Assembly: GCF_000010665.1 (NCBI RefSeq)
Contig: NC_012796.1
Coordinates: 3,563,501-3,627,500, forward strand
From: Solidesulfovibrio magneticus RS-1
Lineage (GTDB): Bacteria; Desulfobacterota; Desulfovibrionia; Desulfovibrionales; Desulfovibrionaceae
Reading direction: 5' to 3'
DNA: 64,000 bases
The first letter of the stretch is position 1; each line of letters begins with the position of its first letter. Below, in pieces: positions 8,154-19,375 of the stretch. The position numbers were made by a program, and so were the translations under genes. The notes beneath the pieces were generated by a model that was not told where the DNA came from, searched no databases, and saw only the letters and a list, made by a program, of their open reading frames with translations.

Positions 8154-9128
8154 CTACTGCACCACCACCGTCGTCTTGTCCTTGACGAGGCCGGTGATTT
8201 CCTTGGCGAACTTGCTGTTTTTCACGGTGATCTTGCCGCCTGGCGCGCCGTCGGTCATGGCCTCGGCCAGCATGGTCAGGCGCACAGCCCGGCCCTGGTA
8301 GATGAGCTTGACCTGATCGCCCCGGACGATAAGCGGCATGGGTTCCATGTCGTCGGCCATGAGGACCTGTCCCGTGCCCACGCCCTTTCTGGCCCGCCAT
8401 TGCCCGTCGCCCGGCTCGAACACCCGGCCCTTGATCCCGGCCAGGTTGCGGCGTTCGTAGACGTAGGCGATCTGTTCCATGGCGGCGCCGTCCTTGGGCA
8501 GAATGTTCTTGATGGCCACCGGCACCCGGCCGAAATGTTCGACCACGGCCTCTGCCGGGGCTTGTTGCAAGATCCTTGCCCCGGGTCCGGTCACCACGTA
8601 GCGAAAGGTCGTGCGGCCGGGCTGGAGTTCGGCGGCCTCAACGCCGACGCTGGCGTTGTCGTCGATGAAAAGATGCTCCGGGGCGGAAACCGACAAGAGC
8701 TTGGCCTCGGCCCCCAGGGCCGCGACCTTGGGCGTCAAGGTTTCGACGGCCATGGCCCGCAGCTCCTGGCCGGAGACCACCCGCCCCCCCCGCCGTACGG
8801 TCAGCTGGCTTGGCAGGGCGTATTCCACCGGCGCGTCGCGCAGGTAATAGCGCAGCCCTTCCATGACCTTGGCCGAAGGGATGACGGATACGCGGCCCAC
8901 GGCCTCCGGGGCGTACCACAGGGGCGTGGCCCCGAGCACGGCCCAGGCGTCGGCCGGGAATTCGCCGGAAGGTTCGGCGATTTCGGACAACAGCACCCGC
9001 TCGCCGGCGGCCGTGGCCGCCTCGCGCACGGCGATCCGCCACAATCCGGCCCCAGCCGGCAGGGCGGCCAGGAGCCAGGCGGCGGCCAGGACGGCGACGG
9101 CGAAAATGGTGATGGCGCGGCGTTTCAT
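8154..9128 (-). CDS. flgA: FlgA, P-ring assembly chaperone
   Basis: This 324-aa exported protein helps FlgI polymerise around the rod. The chosen ATG at 9128 has a perfect AAGGAGG 5 nt upstream and starts a clear signal peptide (MKRRAITIFAVAVLAAAWLL); the open frame continues upstream, but that part is intergenic. The C-terminal third is the SAF/FlgA domain, with RARKGVGTGQVLMADDMEPM and VRGDQVKLIYQGRAVRL. It is longer than the 219-aa enteric protein because of an extra N-terminal region containing a second FlgA-like stretch. It lies between flgG and flgH. Confidence 0.9.
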   Translation of the reverse strand: MKRRAITIFAVAVLAAAWLLAALPAGAGLWRIAVREAATAAGERVLLSEIAEPSGEFPADAWAVLGATPLWYAPEAVGRVSVIPSAKVMEGLRYYLRDAPVEYALPSQLTVRRGGRVVSGQELRAMAVETLTPKVAALGAEAKLLSVSAPEHLFIDDNASVGVEAAELQPGRTTFRYVVTGPGARILQQAPAEAVVEHFGRVPVAIKNILPKDGAAMEQIAYVYERRNLAGIKGRVFEPGDGQWRARKGVGTGQVLMADDMEPMPLIVRGDQVKLIYQGRAVRLTMLAEAMTDGAPGGKITVKNSKFAKEITGLVKDKTTVVVQ

Positions 9129-9234
9129 GGCGACCTCCTTGGCTGTCGGGCCCTCCCCGCGCCGCCGCCCGCCGGTTGCGGGCGGCGGCGGCGGGACGAG
9201 CCCCAAATAACGGAACCGGACGACGGACGTCCGC

Positions 9235-10017
9235 TTAACGCTTGATGTTGACGGCGGTCTGCAACATGCCGTCGGCCGTGGTGATGGACTTGGAGTTGGC
9301 CTCGTAGGCGCGCTGGCCGACAATGAGGCCGACCATTTCGTCCACGAGCTCCACGTTGGACATTTCCAGGAACCCCTGGGCCAGGGTGCCGGCGTTCTGG
9401 TTGCCGGGAGTGACCTCGTTGGCCGCGCCCGAAGCCTGGCTGGTGGAATAGAGGTTGCGGCCTTCGGCGGTCAGGCCGGCATTGTTGATAAACGTGTAGA
9501 GCGGGATGTCGGTGGCGGCCAGCTCGGCGCTGTTGGCGTCGAGGCAGGACAGGTGGCCGTTTTCGGTGATGGTGATGGTCTTGGTTTCGGTGGGCACGGA
9601 AAAGGCCGGCTGGAGCGGATAGCCATTGGCCGTGACGATGGTGCCGTCCTGGTTGAGCTTGAACGAACCGGCCCGGGTATAGAGCTCGCGGCCGTTGACG
9701 TCGACCTTGAAAAAGCCCTCGCCCTGGATGGCGATGTCGAGCTGGTTGCCGGTGTTTTGCATGTCGCCTTGGGTGAAGAACTTGTGCACCGTCGTCGGCT
9801 TGACGCCCAAGCCGACCTGAAGGCCGGTGGGCAGGCGGTTGCCGCCCACGGTCTCGGTGCCGGCCACCTGTAAGGTCTGGTACATGAGGTCCTCGAACTC
9901 GGCCCGGCTCTTTTTAAAGCCTACGGTGTTCACGTTGGCCAGGTTGTTGGACATGGTGTCGATTTGCATCTGCATGGCCACCATACCGGTGGAGGCCGTC
10001 CACAATGATCGCATCAT
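9235..10017 (-). CDS. flgG: FlgG, distal rod protein
   Basis: This 260-aa protein makes the distal flagellar rod. It begins MMRSLWTASTGMVAMQMQID and carries the rod signature SNNLANVNTVGFKKSRAEF, then the family block QGDMQNTGNQLDIAIQGEGF and the C-terminal NVELVDEMVGLIVGQRAYE. The length is exactly that of enteric FlgG (260 aa). GGAGG lies upstream of the first ATG. It is 26 nt downstream of the FlgF-type gene and upstream of flgA. Confidence 0.97.
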   Translation of the reverse strand: MMRSLWTASTGMVAMQMQIDTMSNNLANVNTVGFKKSRAEFEDLMYQTLQVAGTETVGGNRLPTGLQVGLGVKPTTVHKFFTQGDMQNTGNQLDIAIQGEGFFKVDVNGRELYTRAGSFKLNQDGTIVTANGYPLQPAFSVPTETKTITITENGHLSCLDANSAELAATDIPLYTFINNAGLTAEGRNLYSTSQASGAANEVTPGNQNAGTLAQGFLEMSNVELVDEMVGLIVGQRAYEANSKSITTADGMLQTAVNIKR

Positions 10018-10043
10018 AACAGTATCCCTCCGGATCCTTGGCC

Positions 10044-10829
10044 TTACATCTTGTCGGTGCCGACGCGGATGGCCTTGGTGTCAAGTTCGTTGGAGCTGCT
10101 CATGACCTTCTGATAGGCTTCGAAGGTGCGCTGGGTTTCGATCATGGAGACCATCTCTTCCACCACCTCGACGTTGGGCTTTTCGAGAAAGCCCTGGGCC
10201 ACTTCGGTGGTTCCGGCCCGCAGGACCCCTTCCTGGACGGTGGCTCCGGTCTGGGGCATGTAGAGGTTGGCCCCGTATTTCATGAGGGCGTCAGGATTTT
10301 GCACGGTGACCACGTCCACCTGGCCGACCTGGGCCCCATCGACGTAGACCGCGCCGTCGCCGCCCACGGAAATCCGGCCCTCTGGCAGTTGAATGGGGCC
10401 GCCGCCGCCCAGGACAGGCATATCCTGGTCGTTGACGAGCATCCCCTCGGCCGAACGGTGAAAGGCCCCGTTTCGGGTGTAGTAGGAGTTGCCCTGGCCG
10501 GCCGAGACCTTGAAAAAGCCCGGTCCCTGGATGGCCAGGTCCAGCGGGTTGCCGGTGGCCGTCAACGCCCCCTGGGCGAAGTCGATCTGCTGCATGGCCA
10601 GGCGGGGCTTGGCAATGAGGTCGGCCCGTGGCAAAAGCTGTTTCTGGCGAATGTCGCCCCGGGGATCCATATGGTAGTCGTGGGCGTAGCGGTAAAAGGT
10701 GTCTTCAAAGGAGACCCGGTCGCGCTTGTAGCCCGTGGTGTTGACGTTCGCCAAATTATTGGCGGAGATATTGAGACGCGTTTCCGTTGAGAGTGCGCCG
10801 AAAACCGCGCTGTACATGCTCATTTCCAT
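10044..10829 (-). CDS. flgF: FlgF-type proximal rod protein
   Basis: This 261-aa flagellar rod protein is similar to FlgG, with the N-terminal ISANNLANVNTTGYKRDRVS, the central NPLDLAIQGPGFFKV and the C-terminal MVSMIETQRTFEAYQKVM blocks. FlgF and FlgG are paralogues; the call as FlgF rests on its position before flgG and its longer, more divergent centre. ATG 10829 has GAGGAGGA 8 nt upstream and is the first start after the sigma-54 promoter, so an upstream open extension was discarded. It heads the flgF-flgG-flgA-flgH-flgI operon. Confidence 0.9.
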   Translation of the reverse strand: MEMSMYSAVFGALSTETRLNISANNLANVNTTGYKRDRVSFEDTFYRYAHDYHMDPRGDIRQKQLLPRADLIAKPRLAMQQIDFAQGALTATGNPLDLAIQGPGFFKVSAGQGNSYYTRNGAFHRSAEGMLVNDQDMPVLGGGGPIQLPEGRISVGGDGAVYVDGAQVGQVDVVTVQNPDALMKYGANLYMPQTGATVQEGVLRAGTTEVAQGFLEKPNVEVVEEMVSMIETQRTFEAYQKVMSSSNELDTKAIRVGTDKM

Positions 10830-10857
10830 GGAAGCGGTCCTCCTCGGCGCAGTGCTT

Positions 10858-10873
10858 TGCAACATGCGGGCCA
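10858..10873 (-). promoter_or_regulatory. sigma-54 promoter of the flgFGAHI operon
   Basis: On the minus strand TGGCCCGCATGTTGCA matches TGGCACG-N4-TTGCW with a single change. Transcription would start near 10847, giving a leader of about 18 nt that holds the GAGGAGGA ribosome site of flgF. The flgJ promoter has the same TGGCCCG -24 variant. Confidence 0.8.
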
Positions 10874-10944
10874 GCCTCGGCCGCCCCGACCGGGCGAAAC
10901 CCGGCCGAGCCGTCGTCTTTTTTCGCGGGCCGGCCTCGCACAGC

Positions 10945-10972
10945 TTGACAAACCTCGGCGAAGTGGTATTTC
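10945..10972 (+). promoter_or_regulatory. sigma-70 type promoter of the tRNA-Gly gene
   Basis: A consensus TTGACA -35 box (10945-10950) is followed after 16 bp by TATTTC (10967-10972), about 12 bp before the mature 5' end of the tRNA. The -10 box is weak, so the exact pairing is tentative. Confidence 0.55.
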
Positions 10973-10983
10973 CTCCCATTCGA

Positions 10984-11059
10984 GCGGGCGTAGCTCAGCT
11001 GGTAGAGTACAAGCTTCCCAAGCTTGGTGTCGCGAGTTCGATCCTCGTCGCCCGCTCCA
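10984..11059 (+). tRNA. tRNA-Gly(CCC)
   Basis: A 76-nt cloverleaf with CCA encoded. The acceptor stem pairs GCGGGCG (10984-10990) with CGCCCGC (11049-11055), followed by TCCA. The anticodon stem CAAGC/GCTTG encloses the loop TTCCCAA, with anticodon CCC at 11017-11019, reading GGG glycine codons. The D-arm TAGCTCAGCTGGTAGAGTA and the T-loop GTTCGATCC are canonical. It sits directly before rimP, the place occupied by an initiator tRNA gene (metY) in E. coli. Confidence 0.96.
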
Positions 11060-11096
11060 AACCTGAGTCTCCCAACCGAATGGTTGACGTGACGAG

Positions 11097-11127
11097 GTGG
11101 GCCTGACGATCGGTCCACTTTTTTTTT
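11097..11127 (+). terminator. terminator between tRNA-Gly and rimP
   Basis: The stem GTGGGCC/GGTCCAC (one G-U pair) with an 8-nt loop is followed by nine T residues. It ends only 16 nt before the rimP start, so the downstream operon must be expressed by read-through or from a promoter hidden in this region. Confidence 0.8.
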
Positions 11128-11142
11128 GCTGACAAGGAAATC

Positions 11143-11712
11143 ATGCTTCAGAAAAACGCCGTGGCCGATGCCGTCCGGGATCTTATCGCCCCTTACGCCG
11201 CCACCCTGGGCCTTGCGGTCTGGGGGGTGGAGCTGGCTTCGGCCGGCCATCGCCAGCTCGTGCGCCTCTATCTCGATCTGGCCGCCGACACGCCGCGCAC
11301 GCCCGAACGCCTGGGCGTGACCATCGACGAATGCGCCAGAGTCAGCCGCCACCTCGGCGCGCTTCTTGAGGTCGATGAAATTTTCCACAACCCCTATGTG
11401 CTGGAAGTCTCCTCGCCGGGGTTGTCGCGCCGGTTTTTCGAGGCCGGCCAACTGCTCGCCTACGTCGGCCGGGAGATCGAGGCCAAGCTGGCCGTGCCCC
11501 GCGAGGGACGCAAGCGTTTCAAGGGCATCCTGTCCGGTGTCTCGGACCAGACCGTGTCCATGACCGTGGACCCCGGGGCCAAGGAATTTTCGATTTCGTT
11601 TGATTTTGCCGAGGCGGACAAAATCCGCCTCATCCACGCTTTTGACGCCACACCCGAAGGAGAGGCCGACGGCGACGGCGGGCCGTACGGCAACTCGGAG
11701 GCAACCTCATGA
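11143..11712 (+). CDS. rimP: RimP, 30S ribosome maturation factor
   Basis: This 189-aa cytoplasmic protein assists 30S subunit assembly. The N-terminal domain includes LGLAVWGVELASAGHRQLVRLYLD and the conserved motif YVLEVSSPGLSRRF near residue 85; the C-terminal SH3-like domain follows (KGILSGVSDQTVSMTV). A C-terminal extension of about 20 residues is poorly conserved. AAGGAA precedes the ATG. The stop overlaps the nusA start in ATGA form. Order rimP-nusA-ylxR-infB is widely conserved in bacteria. Confidence 0.95.
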   Translation: MLQKNAVADAVRDLIAPYAATLGLAVWGVELASAGHRQLVRLYLDLAADTPRTPERLGVTIDECARVSRHLGALLEVDEIFHNPYVLEVSSPGLSRRFFEAGQLLAYVGREIEAKLAVPREGRKRFKGILSGVSDQTVSMTVDPGAKEFSISFDFAEADKIRLIHAFDATPEGEADGDGGPYGNSEATS

Positions 11713-13100
11713 CCGAACTGAAAAAAGCCATCGATCAGATCAGCAAGGATCGCGGCATCGACCGCGACCTGCTGGTGGACACCCTGGAAGAAGCCGTCCG
11801 TTCGTCGGTGATCCGCAAGTACGGCGAGAACCTCGACGTGGAGGTCAGCTACAACGACGAGCAGGGGGAGATCGAGGTCTACCAGTTCAAGGTCGTGGTG
11901 GAAGACGACGACGTGGCCGACCCGGCCGCCGAGATCTGCCTGTCCGACGCCAAGGCCATCGACCCCAACGTGGCCCTGGAAGACGAGATGGGCTTCAAGC
12001 TCGCCGTCGAGGACCTCGGCCGCATCGCCGCCCAGTCCGCCAAGCAGGTGATCATCCAGCGCATGCGTGACGCCGAGCAGGAGATCATCTACGAGGAATA
12101 CAAGGACCGTAAGGGCGAAATCATTTCCGGCATCATCCAGCGCCGCGACCGGGCCGGTTGGATCATCAACCTCGGCCGCACCGAGGCGCTTTTGCCCAAG
12201 GAAGAGCAGATCCCCCGCGAGCGCTACAAGCGCGGCGACCGGGTCCAGGCCTTTATCATCGAAGTCCTGCCTTCCGGGCGCGGACCCCAGATCATCGTGT
12301 CGCGCACCCACGGCGACTACATGAAAGCCCTTTTCGCCCGCGAAGTGCCGGAAGTTTCCGACGGCACGGTCAAGATTGTGGCCGTGGCGCGCGATCCCGG
12401 CTCCCGGGCCAAGGTGGCCGTCATCTCCAAGGATCGCGACGTCGATCCGGTCGGCGCTTGCGTCGGCATCCGCGGCTCGCGCATCCAGAACATCGTGCAG
12501 GAACTGCGCGGCGAACGCATCGACATCGTGGTCTGGAACCCCGAAATCGCCAGCTACGCCGCCAACGCCCTGTCGCCGTCCCGGGTCACCCGCATTTCCG
12601 TCGACGAGGACGAGAAGTCCCTGGAAGTGGTGGTCACCGACGACCAGCTCAATCTGGCCATCGGCCGCAAGGGACAAAACGTCAAACTGGCCGCCAAACT
12701 GCTCGGCTGGAAGATCGACATCGTCACCGAATCCCGGTTCCGTGAAGCCAATGCCTCCAAGAAGTTCCTGGAGCAGCTAGCCAGCGTGGCCGAGATCCAC
12801 GTGGACAACATCATCGCCGCCGGATTTGTCTCCATGGAGCAGCTGGCCGAGGCCGACGACGAGGCCATCGACGCCATCGTCGGCATGACGCCGTCCAAGC
12901 GCGACGATCTGCGCGCCGCCCTCAAGCTGATGGGCGCTTTCGACAAGCCCGCGCCGGCTGACGACGAGGATGCCCCGACCGACGAGGACGCCCCGAACGA
13001 GGGCAATGCTCCGGCTGACGGGGAGACGCCGGTTGACGACGCGGCCGAAGGCGATGCCGCGACCGGCACGGAAGAAATCAACGCGGACGAGGCCAAATGA
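11709..13100 (+). CDS. nusA: NusA, transcription termination/antitermination factor
   Basis: This 463-aa protein binds RNA polymerase and modulates pausing, intrinsic termination and antitermination. It shows the N-terminal polymerase-binding domain (1-125), an S1 domain (about 132-200), KH1 (about 230-290, with [16 protein letters not shown]) and KH2 (about 305-345, [18 protein letters not shown]). One helical C-terminal repeat follows, and the protein ends in an acidic, Ala/Asp/Glu-rich tail. The ATG overlaps the rimP stop by 4 nt. NusA is known to autoregulate its own operon in E. coli; the terminator upstream of rimP offers a possible target here (inference). Confidence 0.97.
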   Translation: MTELKKAIDQISKDRGIDRDLLVDTLEEAVRSSVIRKYGENLDVEVSYNDEQGEIEVYQFKVVVEDDDVADPAAEICLSDAKAIDPNVALEDEMGFKLAVEDLGRIAAQSAKQVIIQRMRDAEQEIIYEEYKDRKGEIISGIIQRRDRAGWIINLGRTEALLPKEEQIPRERYKRGDRVQAFIIEVLPSGRGPQIIVSRTHGDYMKALFAREVPEVSDGTVKIVAVARDPGSRAKVAVISKDRDVDPVGACVGIRGSRIQNIVQELRGERIDIVVWNPEIASYAANALSPSRVTRISVDEDEKSLEVVVTDDQLNLAIGRKGQNVKLAAKLLGWKIDIVTESRFREANASKKFLEQLASVAEIHVDNIIAAGFVSMEQLAEADDEAIDAIVGMTPSKRDDLRAALKLMGAFDKPAPADDEDAPTDEDAPNEGNAPADGETPVDDAAEGDAATGTEEINADEAK

Positions 13101-13341
13101 CGCGCGGCAAGTCCCATGCCCGGCCGCCGTGGCCGGTGCGGATGTGCGTGATCTGCCGGGAGCGCTTTCCGAAAAGCGAACTGGTCAGACACGTCGCGAC
13201 GGCCGGGGGCGAAGCGGGCCTTGCGCCCGATCCCCGGGCCATCCAGCCCGGACGCGGGCACTATCTCTGCGCCAACCCCGCATGCGCCGAGAAATTTTTG
13301 AAATACTCCGGTCGGCCCAGGCGACGGAGGGGGGGGTCAAG

Positions 13342-13345
<4 letters not shown>
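13097..13345 (+). CDS. ylxR: YlxR/RnpM-family RNA-binding protein (DUF448)
   Basis: This 82-aa basic protein has the family signature [17 protein letters not shown] near the N-terminus and [18 protein letters not shown] later. YlxR proteins bind structured RNA and, in Bacillus subtilis, modulate RNase P. It is coupled on both sides: its ATG overlaps the nusA stop by 4 nt and its stop overlaps the infB GTG start. Position between nusA and infB is the standard one for this family. The C-terminal [11 protein letters not shown] is strongly basic. Confidence 0.92.
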
Positions 13346-16257
<2,912 letters not shown>

Positions 16258-16295
16258 CGACGTTACGCGGCGGGCTTGCCCTGCCGACGGGATTT

Positions 16296-16321
16296 CCGGC
16301 CGCCGCCTCGGCGGCGGTCGG
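16296..16321 (+). other. strong hairpin between infB and the DUF503 gene
   Basis: CCGCCGCC-TC-GGCGGCGG forms the core of a very stable stem without a following T-run. It could be an RNA-processing or stability element inside the operon; it is not a standard terminator. Confidence 0.4.
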
Positions 16322-16377
16322 AACGCCCCTGTGACAACCGATTTTCCAACCGCTCCCCGGCTTGCGGGGAAGGATTC

Positions 16378-16665
16378 ATGGTCGTAGGCGTCCTCACCCT
16401 CCAGTTCGCCCTCCACGGCAACGACTCCCTCAAGGGCAAGCGCCGCGTGGCCCAAAGCCTGAAGCAAAAGCTGCGCAACAAATTCAACGTGGCCGTCGCC
16501 GAAGTGGCCATGCAGGAATCCTGGGACACCCTCGTCCTTGCCGCCGTGGCCGTGTCCGGCGACGCAACCCACGTCCGGGGCCTCCTGCAAAAGGCCGTCA
16601 ACATGGTCGAAGCCGCCGCCCTGGCCGAACTGGTCTACGACGACATCGAAATTCTCACGCTCTAG
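16378..16665 (+). CDS. YlxP-like DUF503 protein
   Basis: This 95-aa protein begins MVVGVLTLQFALHGNDSLK and contains SLKGKRRVAQSLKQKLRNKFNV in two pieces, the DUF503 (YlxP) pattern. Members are small ferredoxin-like folds found between infB and rbfA; their biochemical role is not settled. AAGGA lies upstream of the ATG at 16378; an in-frame extension upstream is intergenic sequence. It is 17 nt before rbfA and clearly part of the operon. Confidence 0.85.
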   Translation: MVVGVLTLQFALHGNDSLKGKRRVAQSLKQKLRNKFNVAVAEVAMQESWDTLVLAAVAVSGDATHVRGLLQKAVNMVEAAALAELVYDDIEILTL

Positions 16666-16682
16666 CCCCCATAAAGACTCCT

Positions 16683-17018
16683 ATGAAACGCACCGCCTCG
16701 CGCCGCTCGCACCGGCTTGCCGATCAGATCGCCCGGGAAATGGCCACAGCCCTTCTTGAAGACGTCCGCGATCCCCGCCTGGAACTCGTGACCATAACCG
16801 GCGTGACCTTAAACGCCGACCTGTCCGTGGCCCAGGTCTTCTATACCCTTAGCGGCGACGCCGAGCGTCTGGCCGGCGCGGCCAAGGCCCTGGACCAGGC
16901 GCGCGGCTTCCTGCGCACGCTGCTTGGCCAGCGCCTGCACATGAAGTTCGTGCCCGAACTGCGTTTTTCCCGCGATACCTACCTGGAGGACATGGTCTAT
17001 GCCCGACCCCAGGAGTGA
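16683..17018 (+). CDS. rbfA: RbfA, 30S ribosome-binding factor
   Basis: This 111-aa KH-fold protein assists 16S rRNA 5'-end processing and 30S maturation. Family features are RRSHRLADQIAREMATALLEDVR split over the first 30 residues, the DPRLELVTITGVTLNADLS strand and the C-terminal VPELRFSRDTYLEDM. The start at ATG 16683 matches the family N-terminus; no good Shine-Dalgarno sequence is present, so coupling to the preceding gene is likely. Its end overlaps nrnA by 20 nt. Confidence 0.93.
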   Translation: MKRTASRRSHRLADQIAREMATALLEDVRDPRLELVTITGVTLNADLSVAQVFYTLSGDAERLAGAAKALDQARGFLRTLLGQRLHMKFVPELRFSRDTYLEDMVYARPQE

Positions 17019-17970
17019 GATCGTCCGCCGCATCCGGGCCGGCAGGTCCTTCCTGGTGGCCGCCCATGCCTCGCCTGACGGCGACGCTCTGGGGTCCACC
17101 GCCGCCATGGGCTTTATCCTCGAAGCCTTGGGCAAGACCTTCTGGCTGATAAACGATTCCCCGGCCCCGCCCCAGTATGGCTGGCTGGAACTGCCGGCCC
17201 CGCTCCTGGACCGGCCGCCCTGCGACGACTACGATCTGGCCATTGTGCTCGACTGCGGCGACGCGCCGCGCCTGGGCGGCTTGGATGGCCATCTCGACCC
17301 GGCCCGCACCGCCGTTATTGACCACCACCTGGGCAATCCCGGCTTCGGCGCCGTCAACTGGATCGACCCGGCCAGCGGAGCCACCGGCGAGATGGTCGCG
17401 CTTTTGGCCAAGGACCTCGGCGTGCCCCTTGTCGGCCCCATAGCCGAAGCGCTCTACACGGCCATGGCCACGGACACCGGCTTTTTCAGCTTCAGCGGCA
17501 CCACAGCCGTCTGTCTGGAGCTGGTGGCCGAGATGATCCGGGGTGGACTTAACGTCGGCGAGGTCGGCGCGCGCATCAAGAACCAGTGGAGCATGAACCG
17601 CATCCGCCTGTGGAGCGAGGTGCTCGGCAGCCTGTCCCTGCACGGCCATGGACAGGTGGGCGCAATCAGGGTATCGCAGAAGATGTTTTCCCGCACGGGA
17701 ACCGGTCCCGAGGATTGCGAGGGGCTGATCAACAACGCCCTGCGCATCAAGGGCGTGCAGGCGGCGGTGCTCGTGCGCGAGCTGCCCGAGGGCGGCGTCA
17801 AATTTTCCCTGCGCTCGGTGGGTCCGGTCAACATCCAGCAGGTCGCGGCCGCTTTTGGCGGCGGCGGACACAAGAACGCCTCGGGCGGCAAGCTGGAGAC
17901 GCCCCTGGACGAAGCCGAGGCCACGCTGATCAAGGCCTTGACCAAGGTTGTGGAGCCGGCACGTGGCTGA
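16999..17970 (+). CDS. nrnA: NrnA-like DHH phosphoesterase (oligoribonuclease / pAp phosphatase)
   Basis: This 323-aa cytoplasmic enzyme belongs to the DHH/DHHA1 family that degrades nano-RNA and dephosphorylates pAp. DHH motifs visible are AAHASPDGDALGS (motif I), the Asp in VLDCGDA, and VIDHHLGN (the DHH triad); the DHHA1 domain ends with the substrate-binding GGGGHKNASG. It fits between rbfA and truB, its usual place in this operon type. In sulfate reducers pAp handling is a plausible second function, but that is inference. Confidence 0.93.
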   Translation: MPDPRSEIVRRIRAGRSFLVAAHASPDGDALGSTAAMGFILEALGKTFWLINDSPAPPQYGWLELPAPLLDRPPCDDYDLAIVLDCGDAPRLGGLDGHLDPARTAVIDHHLGNPGFGAVNWIDPASGATGEMVALLAKDLGVPLVGPIAEALYTAMATDTGFFSFSGTTAVCLELVAEMIRGGLNVGEVGARIKNQWSMNRIRLWSEVLGSLSLHGHGQVGAIRVSQKMFSRTGTGPEDCEGLINNALRIKGVQAAVLVRELPEGGVKFSLRSVGPVNIQQVAAAFGGGGHKNASGGKLETPLDEAEATLIKALTKVVEPARG

Positions 17971-18931
17971 GAACAAGTACCCGCTGCCGCAGCTCCACGG
18001 CGTGCTGGTGCTGGACAAGCCCTCCGGCCCCACCTCCACCCGGTGCCTGACGGCCATAAAGCGCCTGGGTCAGAAAAAGATCGGCCATGCCGGCACCCTG
18101 GATCCCTTGGCGGCCGGCGTGCTGGTGGTCCTTCTCGGCGAGGCCACCAAGATCGCCCCCTACGTCATGGAGGGCGAGAAGACCTATCTGGGCGCGCTGC
18201 GCCTGGGCGTCGCCACCGACACCTACGACTGCGAAGGGACCGTGACGACCGAGGCGCCCTGGGATCATGTTTCTGCCTCGGCCCTGGCCGAGGCCATCGC
18301 TTCCTGGACGGAACTGACCAGCCAGGAAGTGCCGCCCTACTCGGCGGCCAAACACCAGGGACGGCCCCTGTACGAACTAGCCCGCAAGGGTCTGGCCGCC
18401 CCGGTGAAAGTCAAGGATATTTCCGTTTTCGACGCGCAGGCCGAATCGGTCGACCTGCCGTCGGCAACCTTCCGGGTACGGGTATCCGCCGGCGTCTACA
18501 TACGCTCCCTGGTCCACAGCCTGGGGATGCGACTGGGATGCGGCGCGATCATGACAGCCCTGACCCGGGAGGAGAGCCGCCCCTTCGCCTTGACGCAGGC
18601 GCACAGCCTCGACGCTGTCCTGGCCGACCCGCAGTCGCTGCCCGAGCGGATCATTCCCCTCGACAAAGCCCTGCCCCATTGGCCCACGACAACGCTTGGC
18701 CCTGCTGCGGCGGATGACGTCCGCCGGGGCATCCGTGTCCCGGTCACGGGGGATTTCGCCCCCGGGACCCACGCCCTGCTCGTGGACGAAGCGCGCCTGC
18801 CCCTGGCTCTGGCCAGGGCCGAGGCGACGGGCGGCCGGCTTAGGTGGGCCATCGTGCGCGGTCTTTTCGGAGACCCGCAACCGGCCCGGCGCGGCGGCAA
18901 TGACGCCCCCGCCACCAATGACACCCCCTAA
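17963..18931 (+). CDS. truB: TruB, tRNA pseudouridine-55 synthase
   Basis: This 322-aa enzyme makes pseudouridine 55 in the T-loop of tRNAs. The catalytic motif [10 protein letters not shown] places the nucleophilic Asp at residue 47; [17 protein letters not shown] and [13 protein letters not shown] are further family blocks, and a PUA-like C-terminal region follows. GTG at 17963 was chosen: GGAG lies 7 nt upstream and the codon overlaps the nrnA stop by 8 nt. The last 20 residues are Pro/Asn-rich and unlikely to be structured. Confidence 0.95.
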   Translation: MAENKYPLPQLHGVLVLDKPSGPTSTRCLTAIKRLGQKKIGHAGTLDPLAAGVLVVLLGEATKIAPYVMEGEKTYLGALRLGVATDTYDCEGTVTTEAPWDHVSASALAEAIASWTELTSQEVPPYSAAKHQGRPLYELARKGLAAPVKVKDISVFDAQAESVDLPSATFRVRVSAGVYIRSLVHSLGMRLGCGAIMTALTREESRPFALTQAHSLDAVLADPQSLPERIIPLDKALPHWPTTTLGPAAADDVRRGIRVPVTGDFAPGTHALLVDEARLPLALARAEATGGRLRWAIVRGLFGDPQPARRGGNDAPATNDTP

Positions 18932-18947
18932 CCAGGAGGATATCGCT

Positions 18948-19217
18948 GTGGTCATGACTGCCGAAGACAAGGCGCAGGTTATTGGCGAACACAAAAAGCA
19001 CGACGGCGACACCGGCTCTCCCGAGGTCCAGGTCGCCCTGCTGACGTCCCGCATCGTCTACCTGACGGGTCACTTCAAGAGCCACCCCAAGGACTTCCAC
19101 TCCCGCACGGGCCTTTTGAAGCTGGTCGGCCAGCGCCGCAAGCTTCTAAACTACTTGAAGAAAACTGACGTCCAGCGCTATCGCGACCTCATCGCGAAGC
19201 TCGGACTGCGCAAGTAG
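18948..19217 (+). CDS. rpsO: ribosomal protein uS15
   Basis: This 89-aa protein has the exact usual length of S15. It carries [39 protein letters not shown] and the C-terminal [21 protein letters not shown]15 binds 16S rRNA helices in the 30S platform and commonly represses its own translation. A GTG at 18948 with AGGAGGA 7 nt upstream is preferred; an ATG two codons later is too far from that site. Order truB-rpsO-pnp is conserved from E. coli to delta-proteobacteria. Confidence 0.97.
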   Translation: MVMTAEDKAQVIGEHKKHDGDTGSPEVQVALLTSRIVYLTGHFKSHPKDFHSRTGLLKLVGQRRKLLNYLKKTDVQRYRDLIAKLGLRK

Positions 19218-19228
19218 TCGGCAACAAC

Positions 19229-19250
19229 GGGGCCCGGTTCGCCGGGCCCC
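19229..19250 (+). other. rpsO-pnp intergenic hairpin
   Basis: GGGGCCCGG-TTCG-CCGGGCCCC is a perfect 9-bp stem with a UUCG loop and no T-run. In E. coli this gap holds a terminator and an RNase III site controlling pnp; the hairpin here could serve either purpose. Confidence 0.6.
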
Positions 19251-19375
19251 GCCTTCCCGCGCATGCATTATGCGCGCCCGCTCCCGGGACTCCAGACCGT
19301 CCCGGCTGCCGCCGCGCCTGCTGCATGGCGGGAGGGCAATCGCTTCCTTCCTTCCCACCATCCAACGAGGTCCTC

